Assembly: GCF_017968885.1 (NCBI RefSeq)
Contig: NZ_CP072913.1
Coordinates: 3,394,001-3,458,000, forward strand
Length of the DNA: 64,000 nucleotides
Direction of reading: 5' to 3'
From: Pseudomonas sp. Tri1
GTDB lineage: Bacteria > Pseudomonadota > Gammaproteobacteria > Pseudomonadales > Pseudomonadaceae
Positions within the stretch are counted from its first letter, which is position 1, and each line of letters starts with the position of its first letter. A program made the position numbers and the translations under genes. Below the pieces are notes generated by a model. It ran no database searches. It was not told the origin of the DNA and saw nothing but the letters and a program-made list of their open reading frames with translations. Below, one piece after another: positions 47,534-56,719 of the stretch.

Positions 47534-48823
47534 TTAGAGGTGATAGCGCGATTGGACAAGACGTGCGATCCGCTCCAACGCATCCTTAGGTGCCAAAGTG
47601 GTGTCTGCCTCAATAAGGCGTGCCTTGTTGGCAAGCACATCGTCCCGGATCACTTGCCGGAACCCGTTGGAAAAGTCCCCGGCATCCATGTGCTTGCGAA
47701 GCGCCGGGTCGTCAAGCTGCGTGGACAAGGACAGAAACTCATTAAGGTTCGCGGCGCTTTCGCCCAGCGCAGGAAAGTGGAATGAATGCCATGCACCGAC
47801 ATCCCCCGCGACGTACTTGCCGCTGTGGCGATGGTGCTTTTGAATGGGCTGGACCTGATCGAGCAGCACCACCTCTTCGCCCTCGCGAAGGTTCCAGAGG
47901 CAGGCATGTTCCAGGCTCGGTGAGCGCTCCGGAAACTCGGGACTGCGGCGCTGTAGACGCTTGGCGAACTGCTCGATCAATTCCCGGGCGGTGCTGCCGA
48001 GTGTCACCAGCACGTCCACCTCCTCGAGAAGGGCCGGGCATACCTGGTCGAAGTCGAGGGCAACGACGATTGCGCCAATGTCCCCGAGGAAACCGGGGGG
48101 CCAATCAGCGCAGTGGGGGAGCATGTAATGAGCCTCGTCCACGATCAGCCAGTAGGGGCGACCTGAAACGTTGCGTAGGTGCTGGATAAAAGGCAGCAGT
48201 TCGCCAAACAGTCGTACCCGTGCCGCCGGATCGAGGGCAAGGGCGCTCACCACCACATTGAGCTGCGCCTGCAAAAGGTGATGCACCGATTCTTCTGTGG
48301 TCGGAGGAGCGCTCAGGGCCCCCACCGTGACCGCATCGTCCAGGGTCAAGTAGTCACCCTCTGGATCAATGATGCAAAAATCCTGGTGAGCCTGGACCAT
48401 GCGTTCTGTCAGCCAGGTGATGTAGCTGGATTTGCCAGAACCTGAATTTCCAACAATCAACATCACCGATTCTGGGGCGAGCCATACCTTGCGTGCATGG
48501 GTGTCCTGGCCTAACTGGATTCCGATGCGCTCGACGGAAACCAGAGCGGCGTCTTTCTCCAGCAGCATATCCACCAGTTCGCAGACCCCTCGGCCATGAT
48601 CATGACTGAGGCACAGATCCACACTGGCCTTTATCGACGCAATGGCATTACTCACTGCCGCGGAACAACCGCAGATCGATAGAAAGGCGTGGTCGTTTTC
48701 TGCATCACCCACGCCCACCACATTCAGCGCGCAAATACCCAGTTGCCGTAAGGCAGCATCAAGGCCCGACGCTTTGTTCACACAAGGTGGCAACACCATG
48801 ATCGCATCCTTGTCGAACGTCAT
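47534..48823 (-). pseudogene. HAD-phosphatase / HerA-like ATPase fusion, 5' end deleted
   Basis: An ORF of 429 residues remains. Its first 70 residues are the end of a Cof-type HAD phosphatase (AIMVLPPCVNKASGL, VVGVGDAENDHAFL). The rest is a HerA/DUF87-like P-loop ATPase with Walker A VGNSGSGKSSYI, Walker B PYWLIVDEAHYMLP and IDPEGDY. The HAD N-terminal half with its catalytic Asp is missing. The frame stays HAD-like upstream of the ATG (RELGLELQ, to about 48850), where it meets a P-type ATPase fragment running the other way. The gene therefore lost its start and promoter to a deletion. The ATPase part might still be made from ATG 48823 but would lack the phosphatase. Confidence 0.75.
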
Positions 48824-48859
48824 CTGCAGCTCAAGGCCGAGCTCGCGACAGCCGCCGTC

Positions 48860-49240
48860 ACGACCATGTGCCTGGTGTTTGTCGCAGCAAGCCTGGCGCT
48901 GGCGATCATCATCCTCGACAGCGCCACATTGGGGGTGCTGGTACGCGCCCTGGGGGAGTCGGCACCGCCGTTGGGGCTTAGCGCCTGGTATGAAAATCGT
49001 GCCAGCGGCGCGGTGGAACAGTTACGCAGCAAGATAGCCTTGCGGGCCATGGTACGCCGGGAGGACCGGGTCGTTGAGGTTGGCGCCGATGAAGTGGTGC
49101 CCGGTGACGTCATGCTACTCAGTGCGGGTAGCCTGATCGCCGCTGACGGCCGGATACTTCGGGCATTGGATTGCTTCATCAGCGAAAGCCTGTTGACCGG
49201 CGAAACCTTCCCGGTGGAGAAGCTACCCGGCGACGCATAG
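48860..49240 (+). pseudogene. P-type cation ATPase fragment
   Basis: About 125 residues (MCLVFVAASLALAIIIL onward) match the actuator region of P-type ATPases: VVEVGADEVVPGDVMLLSAGSLIAADGRIL and the hallmark LTGETFPVEK. The frame ends at TAG 49240 immediately after that motif. The N-terminus, phosphorylation site (DKTGT) and all later parts are absent, so this is a remnant truncated at both ends. MgtA/PMA-type ATPases commonly belong to Anr-controlled low-oxygen clusters in pseudomonads, which fits the neighbours. Confidence 0.8.
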
Positions 49241-49307
49241 CGCCATGCGGATTGAACGCCTGCCGCTGTCCAGGCACCCAGCGACTTGAACGGCGTCGCG
49301 CACAGAG

Positions 49308-49321
49308 TTGATATAAATCAA
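49308..49321. promoter_or_regulatory. Anr/FNR box
   Basis: TTGATATAAATCAA is an exact match to the Anr/FNR consensus TTGAT-N4-ATCAA. It lies 132 bp before the phosphoribosyltransferase start, far enough for an activator-dependent promoter between them. Confidence 0.85.
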
Positions 49322-49453
49322 CGCCAAGAAGAGGCCATCAGAGCACGCTAAATCAACGTTGAGGCCCGATCCGGCGGAGTTTGCGACATTCAGTCAGGCC
49401 GGTGACAACCAAGGGTAACGAAACGACAGGCCCAATCGCCTGGGGAGGCTTTC

Positions 49454-50158
49454 ATGACACAGAGTCCCTCATTGCAAACCACCTTGCAGGACCGGGTTGC
49501 GGCAGGTCGAGGGCTGGTTGAGCCTTTGCTCAAATATGCAAATCGAACTGATGTTATCGTTCTGGCTTTGCCACGTGGTGGCGTTCCAGTGGCCTATGAA
49601 GTGGCCACGGCCTTGCAGGTTCGCCTGGACCTGATGCTGGTACGCAAGCTTGGCGTTCCGTCCCATGAAGAGTTTGCAATGGGCGCCATTGCCAGTGGCG
49701 GCATTCAGATACTCAATGAAGACGCACTGCGGTCTCATCCGATTGATCGAGCCAGTTTTGATGCCGTGCTCGCGCGGGAGACCCGGGAGTTGCTGCGCCG
49801 TGAGCAAGCGTATCGGGGAAACCGCCCACCGGTGCAACTCAAGGACCAAGTGGTGATCCTGATCGACGATGGCCTGGCGACAGGAGCCTCGATGATGGCG
49901 GCAGTACACGCGACGAGAAGACACGCGCCTGCTCGCATCGTCGTCGCCGTACCGGTTGCGCCACTTGAAACGGTCGAAGCGCTGCGCAGCGAAGTCGATG
50001 AAGTGATCTGCTCGATCATCCCCGAGTGGATGATCTCGATCGGCTATTGGTACTTGAATTTTGCCCAGACATCGGATGAAGAGGTCATTCAATTGCTGCA
50101 ACGCGCCTGGCATCGAGAGTCTGCCAGCGCCCCCCCTGAAGGGGATGGTGATGTTTAA
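49454..50158 (+). CDS. Phosphoribosyltransferase-family protein
   Basis: Type I PRTase-fold protein of 234 residues with the PRPP-binding loop VVILIDDGLATGASM (133-147) and the N-terminal VIVLALPRGGVPVAYEVA. This is the family often annotated as a predicted phosphoribosyltransferase beside dienelactone-hydrolase-like genes. The start ATG 49454 has GGAGG upstream. The next gene begins inside its last codons. The Anr box upstream suggests induction at low oxygen. The precise substrate is unknown. Confidence 0.88.
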   Translation: MTQSPSLQTTLQDRVAAGRGLVEPLLKYANRTDVIVLALPRGGVPVAYEVATALQVRLDLMLVRKLGVPSHEEFAMGAIASGGIQILNEDALRSHPIDRASFDAVLARETRELLRREQAYRGNRPPVQLKDQVVILIDDGLATGASMMAAVHATRRHAPARIVVAVPVAPLETVEALRSEVDEVICSIIPEWMISIGYWYLNFAQTSDEEVIQLLQRAWHRESASAPPEGDGDV

Positions 50159-50810
50159 ACTTCAATCCCGGCAGTTGGACTTGAATGATGTTGAGTTGAC
50201 TGCCGATGTGCGGCTGCCACCGGGCGCCAGCGCGCTGGTGGTCTTCGTGCACGGTAGCGGTAGCGGTCGATCGAGCCCGCGTAATCGATATGTCGCAGAG
50301 TCGTTAGCCACGCGAGGCTTGGGGTCGCTGTTGTTTGACCTGCTCACGGTTTCCGAACAACGCCTGGATAACCTGACCGGGGAGCTACGTTTCAATATAC
50401 CCCTGCTTGCCAAGCGACTGGTCGGGGTGATCGACTGGATTGGTCATGACTCAGCATTGCGATCACTGCGTATCGGCCTGTTCGGTGCGAGCACCGGGGC
50501 CGCCGCCGCGCTGTTGGCGGCGGTCGAGCGAGCGGATGCCGTGCACGCGGTGGTCAGTCGGGGAGGGCGGACCGACCTGGCCGGGCCGGCACTGTCCCAA
50601 GTAAGGGCGCCCACGTTGCAGATCGTCGGCGCACAGGACCCCTTGGTGGTCAGGCTCAATCGCCAAAGCAGTCAAGCACTGCGCTGTGTCCAGCGCCTGG
50701 ATATCGTGCCTGGCGCGACACATCTTTTTGAAGAACCCGGAGCCCTTGAGGAGGTCGCCAGGCTGGCGGGCGACTGGTTTGCAGAACATCTGTCCATGGA
50801 ATCCTCATGA
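50151..50810 (+). CDS. Dienelactone hydrolase-like alpha/beta hydrolase
   Basis: Hydrolase of about 219 residues starting MFKLQSRQLDLNDVELTADV; ATG 50151 is chosen although ATG 50145 is equally possible, as both follow GAAGGGG. Motifs: oxyanion region VVFVHGSGSGRSSPRN, nucleophile elbow GLFGASTGAAAAL (Ser in GASTG), acid region LQIVGAQDPLVV and catalytic His in VPGATHLFEEPG. It overlaps the phosphoribosyltransferase gene by 8 bp, so the two are coupled; the pair is a common arrangement in Proteobacteria. The natural substrate is unknown. Confidence 0.87.
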   Translation: MFKLQSRQLDLNDVELTADVRLPPGASALVVFVHGSGSGRSSPRNRYVAESLATRGLGSLLFDLLTVSEQRLDNLTGELRFNIPLLAKRLVGVIDWIGHDSALRSLRIGLFGASTGAAAALLAAVERADAVHAVVSRGGRTDLAGPALSQVRAPTLQIVGAQDPLVVRLNRQSSQALRCVQRLDIVPGATHLFEEPGALEEVARLAGDWFAEHLSMESS

Positions 50811-50899
50811 CGCCCCTCAGGCCAGACGGAAAGCTTCATCCTTGGTCAGCCAGTTGTGATCCGATGTGGTTGGTCATCTGAACGTCAGGGGCACAAACC

Positions 50900-51508
50900 A
50901 TGGAAACATACCGAGCAAATCGTATTCTTGCCCTCTGCCTGACTGCGCTCGTGGGCTGTACCAGTACGAACGAAGAGACGGCGCAAGAATCGCCGCCCAT
51001 CTCAGGTATCGCCATGGCGGATCAGGTTTGCTCCTTGTGCCACGGCCTGACGGGTGAGTCCGTGTCGCCGATGTTTCCCAAGTTGGCTGGCCAGCAAAAA
51101 GAGTATCTTCAACTGCAACTCAAGGACTTTAAAAGCCATTTCCGTAGTGATAAAGCCGGGGCTCAGTACATGCGCGGATTCACTCATTTGACTGAGACCC
51201 AGATCACCGAACTGGCTGACTATTTTGCCAGTCAGCGTCCGATGCAGGCCGACACCGATGTGCTTGATGCGCGCGGTGAATCGATCTATCGCGAGGGTAT
51301 CCGCGAGTCCGGCGTCGCCCGATGCAGTTCATGCCACGGTGCTGACGGCCAGGGCGAAGGCCGGATGCCCCGGGTGGCGGGGCAACACGCGGACTATGTG
51401 ATTCACCAGATCAATGTGCTTCAAAAAACAGCCCAACACGCACTGTCTGATGCAGACGCCGTAGCTGTTGCACGTTACTTGGCGGGACTTGGAGGCCAGA
51501 AACAATGA
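50900..51508 (+). CDS. Dihaem cytochrome c4-like lipoprotein
   Basis: Protein of 202 residues with a lipoprotein-type signal peptide (lipobox LVGC, Cys20) and two haem-binding CxxCH motifs, CSLCH (44-48) and CSSCH (142-146), each followed by the cytochrome c4 patterns FPKLAGQQKEYLQLQLKDF and MPRVAGQHADYVIHQI. Two-domain c4 cytochromes shuttle electrons in the periplasm to terminal oxidases or nitrogen-oxide reductases. Its position in the Anr-controlled cluster fits use under low oxygen. Confidence 0.9.
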   Translation: METYRANRILALCLTALVGCTSTNEETAQESPPISGIAMADQVCSLCHGLTGESVSPMFPKLAGQQKEYLQLQLKDFKSHFRSDKAGAQYMRGFTHLTETQITELADYFASQRPMQADTDVLDARGESIYREGIRESGVARCSSCHGADGQGEGRMPRVAGQHADYVIHQINVLQKTAQHALSDADAVAVARYLAGLGGQKQ

Positions 51509-51614
51509 CCATCGAGTATCCGTTGGGAAGCCCGACGCCCTGACCTTATCTGAATCGACAGCAAATCCTCTTGGCTGGACGATTTCATGAACAAACGCCT
51601 TGAGGTCCGACCCC

Positions 51615-51782
51615 ATGAACATTGACCAAGCGATCTACGGCCGTCGTTCGACGCGCGAATACACGACAGCAGCCGTTGATTCCGCTGATCAGATCCAGCA
51701 CCAGTTGATTCGCCTGGACACGCTTGTGCGATTGCACTTTGACCAGGAGGAGGAGCTGTTTCGGTATCTGGATTGGCGCTAG
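51615..51782 (+). pseudogene. Nitroreductase/hemerythrin chimera left by a deletion
   Basis: A 55-residue ORF begins like a nitroreductase (MNIDQAIYGRRSTREYTTAAVD, the FMN-binding RRSxR start) and changes at about residue 24 to the tail of a hemerythrin-like domain (IRLDTLVRLHFDQEEELFRYLD). Neither domain is complete. The best explanation is an internal deletion that fused the beginning of one low-oxygen gene to the end of another. The product is unlikely to function. Confidence 0.65.
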
Positions 51783-51822
51783 CCGCTGGCGTCATGAGCG
51801 ATGAATTTGTTGCCTGAAGGCG

Positions 51823-51856
51823 GGGGCGGACAACCGAAGCCGCCCCTCATCTTTTA
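51823..51856 (+). terminator. Rho-independent terminator
   Basis: GGGGCGG (51823-51829) and CCGCCCC (51840-51846) form a 7-bp GC stem with a 10-nt loop, followed by TCATCTTTTAT on the plus strand. It ends the low-oxygen cluster before the convergent SDR gene. Confidence 0.65.
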
Positions 51857-52630
51857 TCAAGCCGTCGGAATGGTGCCGCCATCAATGACAAATTCGCTGC
51901 CCGTGATGGATGCCGCGCGAGGCGAAGCCAGGAAGGCAATAAGGTTCGCCACTTCTGCAGGTTTTGAGGGCCGGCCGAGTGGAATACCGCCTAACGCTTT
52001 CATGATCAGCTGCTTGCCGCCTTCGTAGTCGGTACCTGCTTCTTTCGCCAGACGCTCGGCGAAGGCGACTGACGCCTCGGTTTCAACCCACCCCGGCGAT
52101 ACCCGGACAACACGCACGCCTTTTGGCGAGACCTCCTTCGACAGGCTTTTGCTGTAGGTCGAGAGCGCAGCCTTGGCAGCCGCGTAAGCGGTCGTTGCTT
52201 CGGGCAGAGGCAGCCGGCTCTGAATGGAAGTCACGTGGATGATGACGCCCTGGTTTCGTTCGAGCATGCCCGGCAACAACGCGCGGTCGATGCGCACGGC
52301 CGGAAACAGGTTCAGATCGAGCTCGCGTTGCCAGTGTTCCTCATCCAGTGCAGCAAAGCCGCCACCCGGTGCCGATGAGCCACCCAGTACGTGGATGATG
52401 ACGTCGACGTCTCCCAATATTCGCTTGGTTGCAGCGACCAAGATCTCACAACCCTCCCGTGTCGACAGGTCGGCCGGGACGCACACGTCTGGCGGCATCT
52501 CCATGTTTGCCTGGCGAGCGCAGGTCAGCACTCTTGCGCCTTCGTCGAGCAGCAGTTCAACAACCGCTTTACCGACGCCTTTGGTGCCGCCGGTGACCAG
52601 AACGCGCTTGCCTTTCAAATCAAGGTTCAT
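51857..52630 (-). CDS. SDR-family oxidoreductase
   Basis: Classical SDR of 257 residues: [14 protein letters not shown] (cofactor), [20 protein letters not shown] in place of NNAG, catalytic Ser in [20 protein letters not shown] (Tyr-Lys), SPGWVETE and the C-terminal [16 protein letters not shown]. It overlaps the SnoaL-like gene by 4 bp (ATGA), forming a two-gene operon divergent from a LysR regulator. The substrate is unknown. Confidence 0.88.
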   Translation of the reverse strand: MNLDLKGKRVLVTGGTKGVGKAVVELLLDEGARVLTCARQANMEMPPDVCVPADLSTREGCEILVAATKRILGDVDVIIHVLGGSSAPGGGFAALDEEHWQRELDLNLFPAVRIDRALLPGMLERNQGVIIHVTSIQSRLPLPEATTAYAAAKAALSTYSKSLSKEVSPKGVRVVRVSPGWVETEASVAFAERLAKEAGTDYEGGKQLIMKALGGIPLGRPSKPAEVANLIAFLASPRAASITGSEFVIDGGTIPTA

Positions 52631-52956
52631 GGCGCAATCTCCAGCGAGCTGATCCGCCCATCCGCCAATGTGAACACGTGGTTCAACCTGACTGGGCTGC
52701 CTGGAAAATCTCCGGTCACGCGAGCTGTGACGGTCAACGTGCCCGCACCCTGGATAACCTCGACTGGCTCGACTTGGAACGCGAAGGCTTGCTGTGTCTC
52801 GCGCAACCAGGCCTCGATCGCATCGATTCCCTCGTGTGTTCGGTTTTCATCGAATACGCTGGCGTTAGTGCTGAAACACGTCGCCAGGCGTGATGCATCG
52901 CCGCCATTACTGATGTCGAAGTACTGCTCAACGACACTGGGAAGTTTGAGTTTCAT
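52627..52956 (-). CDS. SnoaL-like/NTF2-fold protein
   Basis: Small protein of 109 residues: [56 protein letters not shown], typical of the SnoaL-like polyketide cyclase/isomerase fold with Asp and Arg in the pocket. It is the first gene of the operon with the SDR, with a separate LysR gene 81 bp away in the other direction. It could be an isomerase or a binding protein; activity is not provable here. Confidence 0.82.
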   Translation of the reverse strand: MKLKLPSVVEQYFDISNGGDASRLATCFSTNASVFDENRTHEGIDAIEAWLRETQQAFAFQVEPVEVIQGAGTLTVTARVTGDFPGSPVRLNHVFTLADGRISSLEIAP

Positions 52957-53037
52957 AAGCGGATCCTTCGGGCAGTGAATTGATTACAGCGTGATCTTGC
53001 CGCTCACCGGATAGTTTGCTCAACTGACATAAACTTA

Positions 53038-53991
53038 ATGGCCAATCCCGATAAACAGGACAATCAAATGCCGGATCTTCGTGTAGGGCTCAATGAGTTG
53101 GAGGCGGTAACGGCCGTGGCGCGCCGGGCCTCGTTTCGACAAGCCGCTATCGACCTGAGTGTTTCCACGACTGCATTGAGCAATACCATTGCCAAGGTTG
53201 AGTCGAATCTTGAAACGCGGCTCTTCAATCGCACCACACGCAGTGTGTCTCTTACCGAGGCCGGCAGGATGTACATGGAGCAAGTCGGGCCAGCGCTACA
53301 GGATGTTCGCGCGGCGCTCGAGGCGGTGCGCTCTCACAATGTCGGGCCTTCGGGAGTCTTGCGCATCAATGCATTCGCGAGTGCCGCTCGCTCTACTCTG
53401 ATGCCGCTGATGCTGGAGTTTTCGCGGCGCTACCCAAAGGTGCATATCGACCTGGTTACCGAAGGACGCCTCGTGGACATTGTCGATGGCGGATTCGACC
53501 TCGGGGTGCGGTCTATCAACCTGGTGCCCAGCGACATGATTGTCATCCCGCTGGGCCGGCCGCAACGTTACGCCATCGTGGGCTCGCCAGCGTACTTTGA
53601 GGTGCACGGCCGACCTCGGGCTCCAACCGATCTACTTACACATCACTGCCTACGGGTCCGCCTACCCAACGGCGCCATTTTTCCGTGGTATCTGGAGCGC
53701 GACGGGGAGGTCATCAGGTTGGATGTGAACGGGCAATTCACTCTGGACGAGTCCGGTATCGCCAAGGCTGTAGTCGGGACAGGCGTGGCCCTCGGCTTTT
53801 TCATGGAGCAGGACGTTCAAGCCGAGATCGAGACCGGAGAGTTTGAGCGGGTATTGGAAGATTGGACGCCGGCACGAGAAAACTTGTGCCTGTATTACCC
53901 GAACCGGCGCAACCCTTCGGCAGCGCTCAAGGCGTTTATCGATTTGGCCCGCGCCAACATTCAACCATTGGCAGCAGGAAGCGGCCCTTAG
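53038..53991 (+). CDS. LysR-family transcriptional regulator
   Basis: LTTR of 317 residues. HTH region: [56 protein letters not shown] (about 21-76); effector domain from [21 protein letters not shown] with [20 protein letters not shown]. The start may be ATG 53038 or ATG 53068. It is divergent from the SnoaL/SDR pair across 81 bp and most likely controls it. Confidence 0.9.
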   Translation: MANPDKQDNQMPDLRVGLNELEAVTAVARRASFRQAAIDLSVSTTALSNTIAKVESNLETRLFNRTTRSVSLTEAGRMYMEQVGPALQDVRAALEAVRSHNVGPSGVLRINAFASAARSTLMPLMLEFSRRYPKVHIDLVTEGRLVDIVDGGFDLGVRSINLVPSDMIVIPLGRPQRYAIVGSPAYFEVHGRPRAPTDLLTHHCLRVRLPNGAIFPWYLERDGEVIRLDVNGQFTLDESGIAKAVVGTGVALGFFMEQDVQAEIETGEFERVLEDWTPARENLCLYYPNRRNPSAALKAFIDLARANIQPLAAGSGP

Positions 53992-54034
53992 CGGGTGACT
54001 GGCGCGGACGGAGCCACGGGCGCATGCACCAGGC

Positions 54035-55594
54035 TCATATATCGTAAGTGGTCCGTATAGCCTCCACGGCCCGCTCACCGATCACGACGCACGGGGCCAT
54101 CGTATTGCCGCTCGTCACATGCGGCATGATGGAGGCATCGGCTATGCGCAGGCCCTGGACTCCATAGACCCGCAGCTGTCCATCGACCACGGACATCGTG
54201 TCCTGACCCATTTTTGCCGTACCGCATTGGTGCCAGTAGGTAACGGCCGCATTGCGTGCGTAGTGTTCGAGCGATTGGGTGGTCAGTTTTCCAGGCAGGC
54301 TTTCACCTTTGACCAAGCCCTTGAAGGGGGCCTGCGCGCCCAGTTCCTGGACAAATCGAATGTTTTCCAGCGCGTTGCGCAGATCGGTCGGATGCGACAG
54401 CGTGTTGGGTTCAATGATGGGGACATCGCTAGCATTCGGGCCGCTGAGCTTGACCCGTCCGCGGCTTTCCGGGTGGGCAAGGCCGGCGAACATTGTCCAG
54501 CCATGTGCGGGCACGCCGAGTGAGGCGGTCTCTGCGCTGGGTACTGGAAATTCGACCTGGCAGTGGAACATGTCCGGGAGATGCAAAGCGCTTTCGCTGC
54601 TCCAGTAGAGCGTCGCCTCGGAGCCGCCGTAACCCACCGTCTGTGGAGTCGCGTATTCGAAAATAACGGCAAAGGACACGTGGTCTTGATGATTGGCGCC
54701 AACACCGGGGAGAGGCTGGACGAGCGCAATGCCATGGCGCTGCAACTCTTCCTCCGGCCCCACGCCGGATTGCATCAGGACCTTAGGCGTGTTGACCGCT
54801 CCCAGCGAAAGAATGACTTCGTGATTGGCGTAAAAGCACTGGGTCTGGCCATTGCTTATGGTTTGCACGCCAATGGCGCGCCGGTCCCTGAATAGCACGC
54901 GACTGACAAGGGTATCAGTCAAGACCGTGAGATTGGGCTGGCCACAGCGCGGTGCGACATATGCGCGGTAGATGGAATGACGCCGGCCATCCTTGACGAT
55001 AAGGTCGTTCAAGGCAACACCTCCGCGGCCTTCCATCATGGCGCCGTTCGGGTTGTCAAAAACCGGTATATCCATTCCGGCAGCCGCACTGATCATGGCG
55101 CTCGCAATCGGCTGGGCGTCTCGCACAGGCGCGACATGAACCGGTCCGCCCTTGCCGCGACGGACTGGATCGCAGGAGCCCTGATAGTCTTCCACGCGTT
55201 GATAAATCTTCAGGACCGACGCATAGCTCCACGCAGGATCGCCACTTTGCGCGGCAAAATCTTCCCAATCGTTTTTATGGCCGCGAGCCCACAACATGAC
55301 ATTGATGCTGGACCCACCGCCCAATCCGCGGCCCATGTTCAGCGGGATTTTCCTGTCGTTCAGATGAGGGTTTGCAGCACCTACAAAGTTCCAATCGCGC
55401 TCGGTGCCAAGGTTCAGGGGCCAGTTCCCGGGCTCCAGCACGTGAGGGTGTTCATCGCTGCCTCCGGCCTCGATGAGCAATACCTCGACCTCGGGGTTTT
55501 CGGCCAGTCGTCCGGCCACGACGGAGCCGGCGGTGCCCGCTCCACAGACGATAAAGTCGAAATGATGTTTTTTAAGCTCGGGATTCATAGGCAT
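54035..55594 (-). CDS. GMC-family FAD oxidoreductase (choline dehydrogenase-like)
   Basis: Flavoprotein of 519 residues. FAD-binding motif DFIVCGAGTAGSVVAGRLAE near the N-terminus, LLIEAGGSDEHP, the GMC signature GLGGGSSINVMLWARGHKNDWEDFA, VILSLGAVNTPKVLMQSGVGP (second GMC signature), and the C-terminal WHQCGTAKMG and GLRIADASIMPHVTSGNTMAPCVVIGE with the catalytic His-His/Asn arrangement. It oxidises an alcohol; the substrate is not predictable. It has no betaine aldehyde dehydrogenase or BetI neighbour, so choline is not the obvious substrate. Confidence 0.9.
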   Translation of the reverse strand: MPMNPELKKHHFDFIVCGAGTAGSVVAGRLAENPEVEVLLIEAGGSDEHPHVLEPGNWPLNLGTERDWNFVGAANPHLNDRKIPLNMGRGLGGGSSINVMLWARGHKNDWEDFAAQSGDPAWSYASVLKIYQRVEDYQGSCDPVRRGKGGPVHVAPVRDAQPIASAMISAAAGMDIPVFDNPNGAMMEGRGGVALNDLIVKDGRRHSIYRAYVAPRCGQPNLTVLTDTLVSRVLFRDRRAIGVQTISNGQTQCFYANHEVILSLGAVNTPKVLMQSGVGPEEELQRHGIALVQPLPGVGANHQDHVSFAVIFEYATPQTVGYGGSEATLYWSSESALHLPDMFHCQVEFPVPSAETASLGVPAHGWTMFAGLAHPESRGRVKLSGPNASDVPIIEPNTLSHPTDLRNALENIRFVQELGAQAPFKGLVKGESLPGKLTTQSLEHYARNAAVTYWHQCGTAKMGQDTMSVVDGQLRVYGVQGLRIADASIMPHVTSGNTMAPCVVIGERAVEAIRTTYDI

Positions 55595-55843
55595 GAGCGG
55601 GTCTCCTTGGGCGGAGTTTTATCGTTCGCCAGGTTCATAAGTTGATTGAGGGGGTGAGCGGCCGTCAGCCATTCGAAATAAAGCGGCAAGCCCGTTGCAG
55701 AGGCATACATGCGGTGAGTTTCGCTGGGGCAGGGAGGTACGTTGCGGCTGGCTGTTCGACTACCGTTCGCGCTATGACGCGCGGTGGCAAACATTCCAGG
55801 TACAGCGCACTTCCCTCGACCTCAGCGCAGAAGGGGCCTGAGG

Positions 55844-56605
55844 TTACTGGCTCTTCTGAACAGCCTGGATGATGACTTTTGCAACATCGGCCGGGCGCGA
55901 TTGTTGCGGCACGTGGCTGGCGTCGATTTCGGTGACCTTGGCACCGATCTTCTTGGCGAAAGCCCGCTGCAGATCAGGCTGGATCATCCGGTCTTCCTTG
56001 GCCACGACGTACCAGGATGGCTTGCCTTTCCAGGCGGCGGCGCTGGTTTTGTCATCGAATGCCGAGGCGCGGATCGGCCCTTGCGTCGCCGCCATTACCG
56101 CGGTTTGCTGTGCGGAAAGGTCCTGGGCAAAACCGGTGGCCATGCCCTCGGCGGTCATGTACAAGAAACCGTTTTTGTCGGCGGCGATGTCTTTCACGCC
56201 GGACGGAGCAGGGTAGTCCTTGCCCAGGTCTTTACTGGCTTGACCGGCATCCGGAGCGAACGCGGCGACGTACACCAGGCTGCGTACTTTCTTGTCGGTG
56301 CCAGCCTCGCTGATGACGGTACCGCCCCAGGAATGGCCGACCAATACGACGTCGTTCTCCTGGTTGTTCAGTACACGCTGCGTGGCGGCGACATCGTCAG
56401 CCAGCGAGGTCAGCGGGTTTTGAACCACGGTGACCTTGATGCCTTCCGCCTGCAGCAGCGGGACGACTTTGCCCCAGTCGGACCCGTCGGCGAAAGCGCC
56501 ATGGACGATGACGACAGAAGGTTGCTGCGCCGCGGCATGGGCCGCGCCACCGAACAATGAGCAGGTCATGGCGAGTGTGAGGGCAAGGGCCTTGGGTTTG
56601 AACAT
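55844..56605 (-). CDS. Exported alpha/beta hydrolase
   Basis: Hydrolase of 253 residues with a Sec signal peptide (MFKPKALALTLAMTCSLFGG then AAHAAAQQ). Motifs: VVIVHGAFADGSDWGKVVPLLQ, nucleophile elbow LVGHSWGGTVI, acid region WYVVAKEDRMIQPDLQ and catalytic His in IDASHVPQQSRP. It belongs to the hydroxynitrile lyase/esterase-like group of small alpha/beta hydrolases common in Pseudomonas periplasm. It is divergent from the LuxR/HD regulator at 56720. Confidence 0.88.
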   Translation of the reverse strand: MFKPKALALTLAMTCSLFGGAAHAAAQQPSVVIVHGAFADGSDWGKVVPLLQAEGIKVTVVQNPLTSLADDVAATQRVLNNQENDVVLVGHSWGGTVISEAGTDKKVRSLVYVAAFAPDAGQASKDLGKDYPAPSGVKDIAADKNGFLYMTAEGMATGFAQDLSAQQTAVMAATQGPIRASAFDDKTSAAAWKGKPSWYVVAKEDRMIQPDLQRAFAKKIGAKVTEIDASHVPQQSRPADVAKVIIQAVQKSQ

Positions 56606-56719
56606 GATGCGATCTCCTGTATGGGGTGAGCGCAGTTTCAGCGATACTCGGCGGCTGAGGTATCGGTCATTTATCCGAGGCCATCAATAATGTTCAAGCG
56701 GATGCCCGGAGGAAACGAC

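Noticed and set aside
54035..55594. Choline dehydrogenase BetA
   Set aside because: It is a GMC oxidoreductase, but BetB, BetI and choline transporters are absent, so only the family is called.
55595..55843. Short minus-strand ORF upstream of the GMC gene (69 codons)
   Set aside because: It has no recognisable domain and overlaps the GMC start; nothing supports translation. The gap shows no clear operator either.
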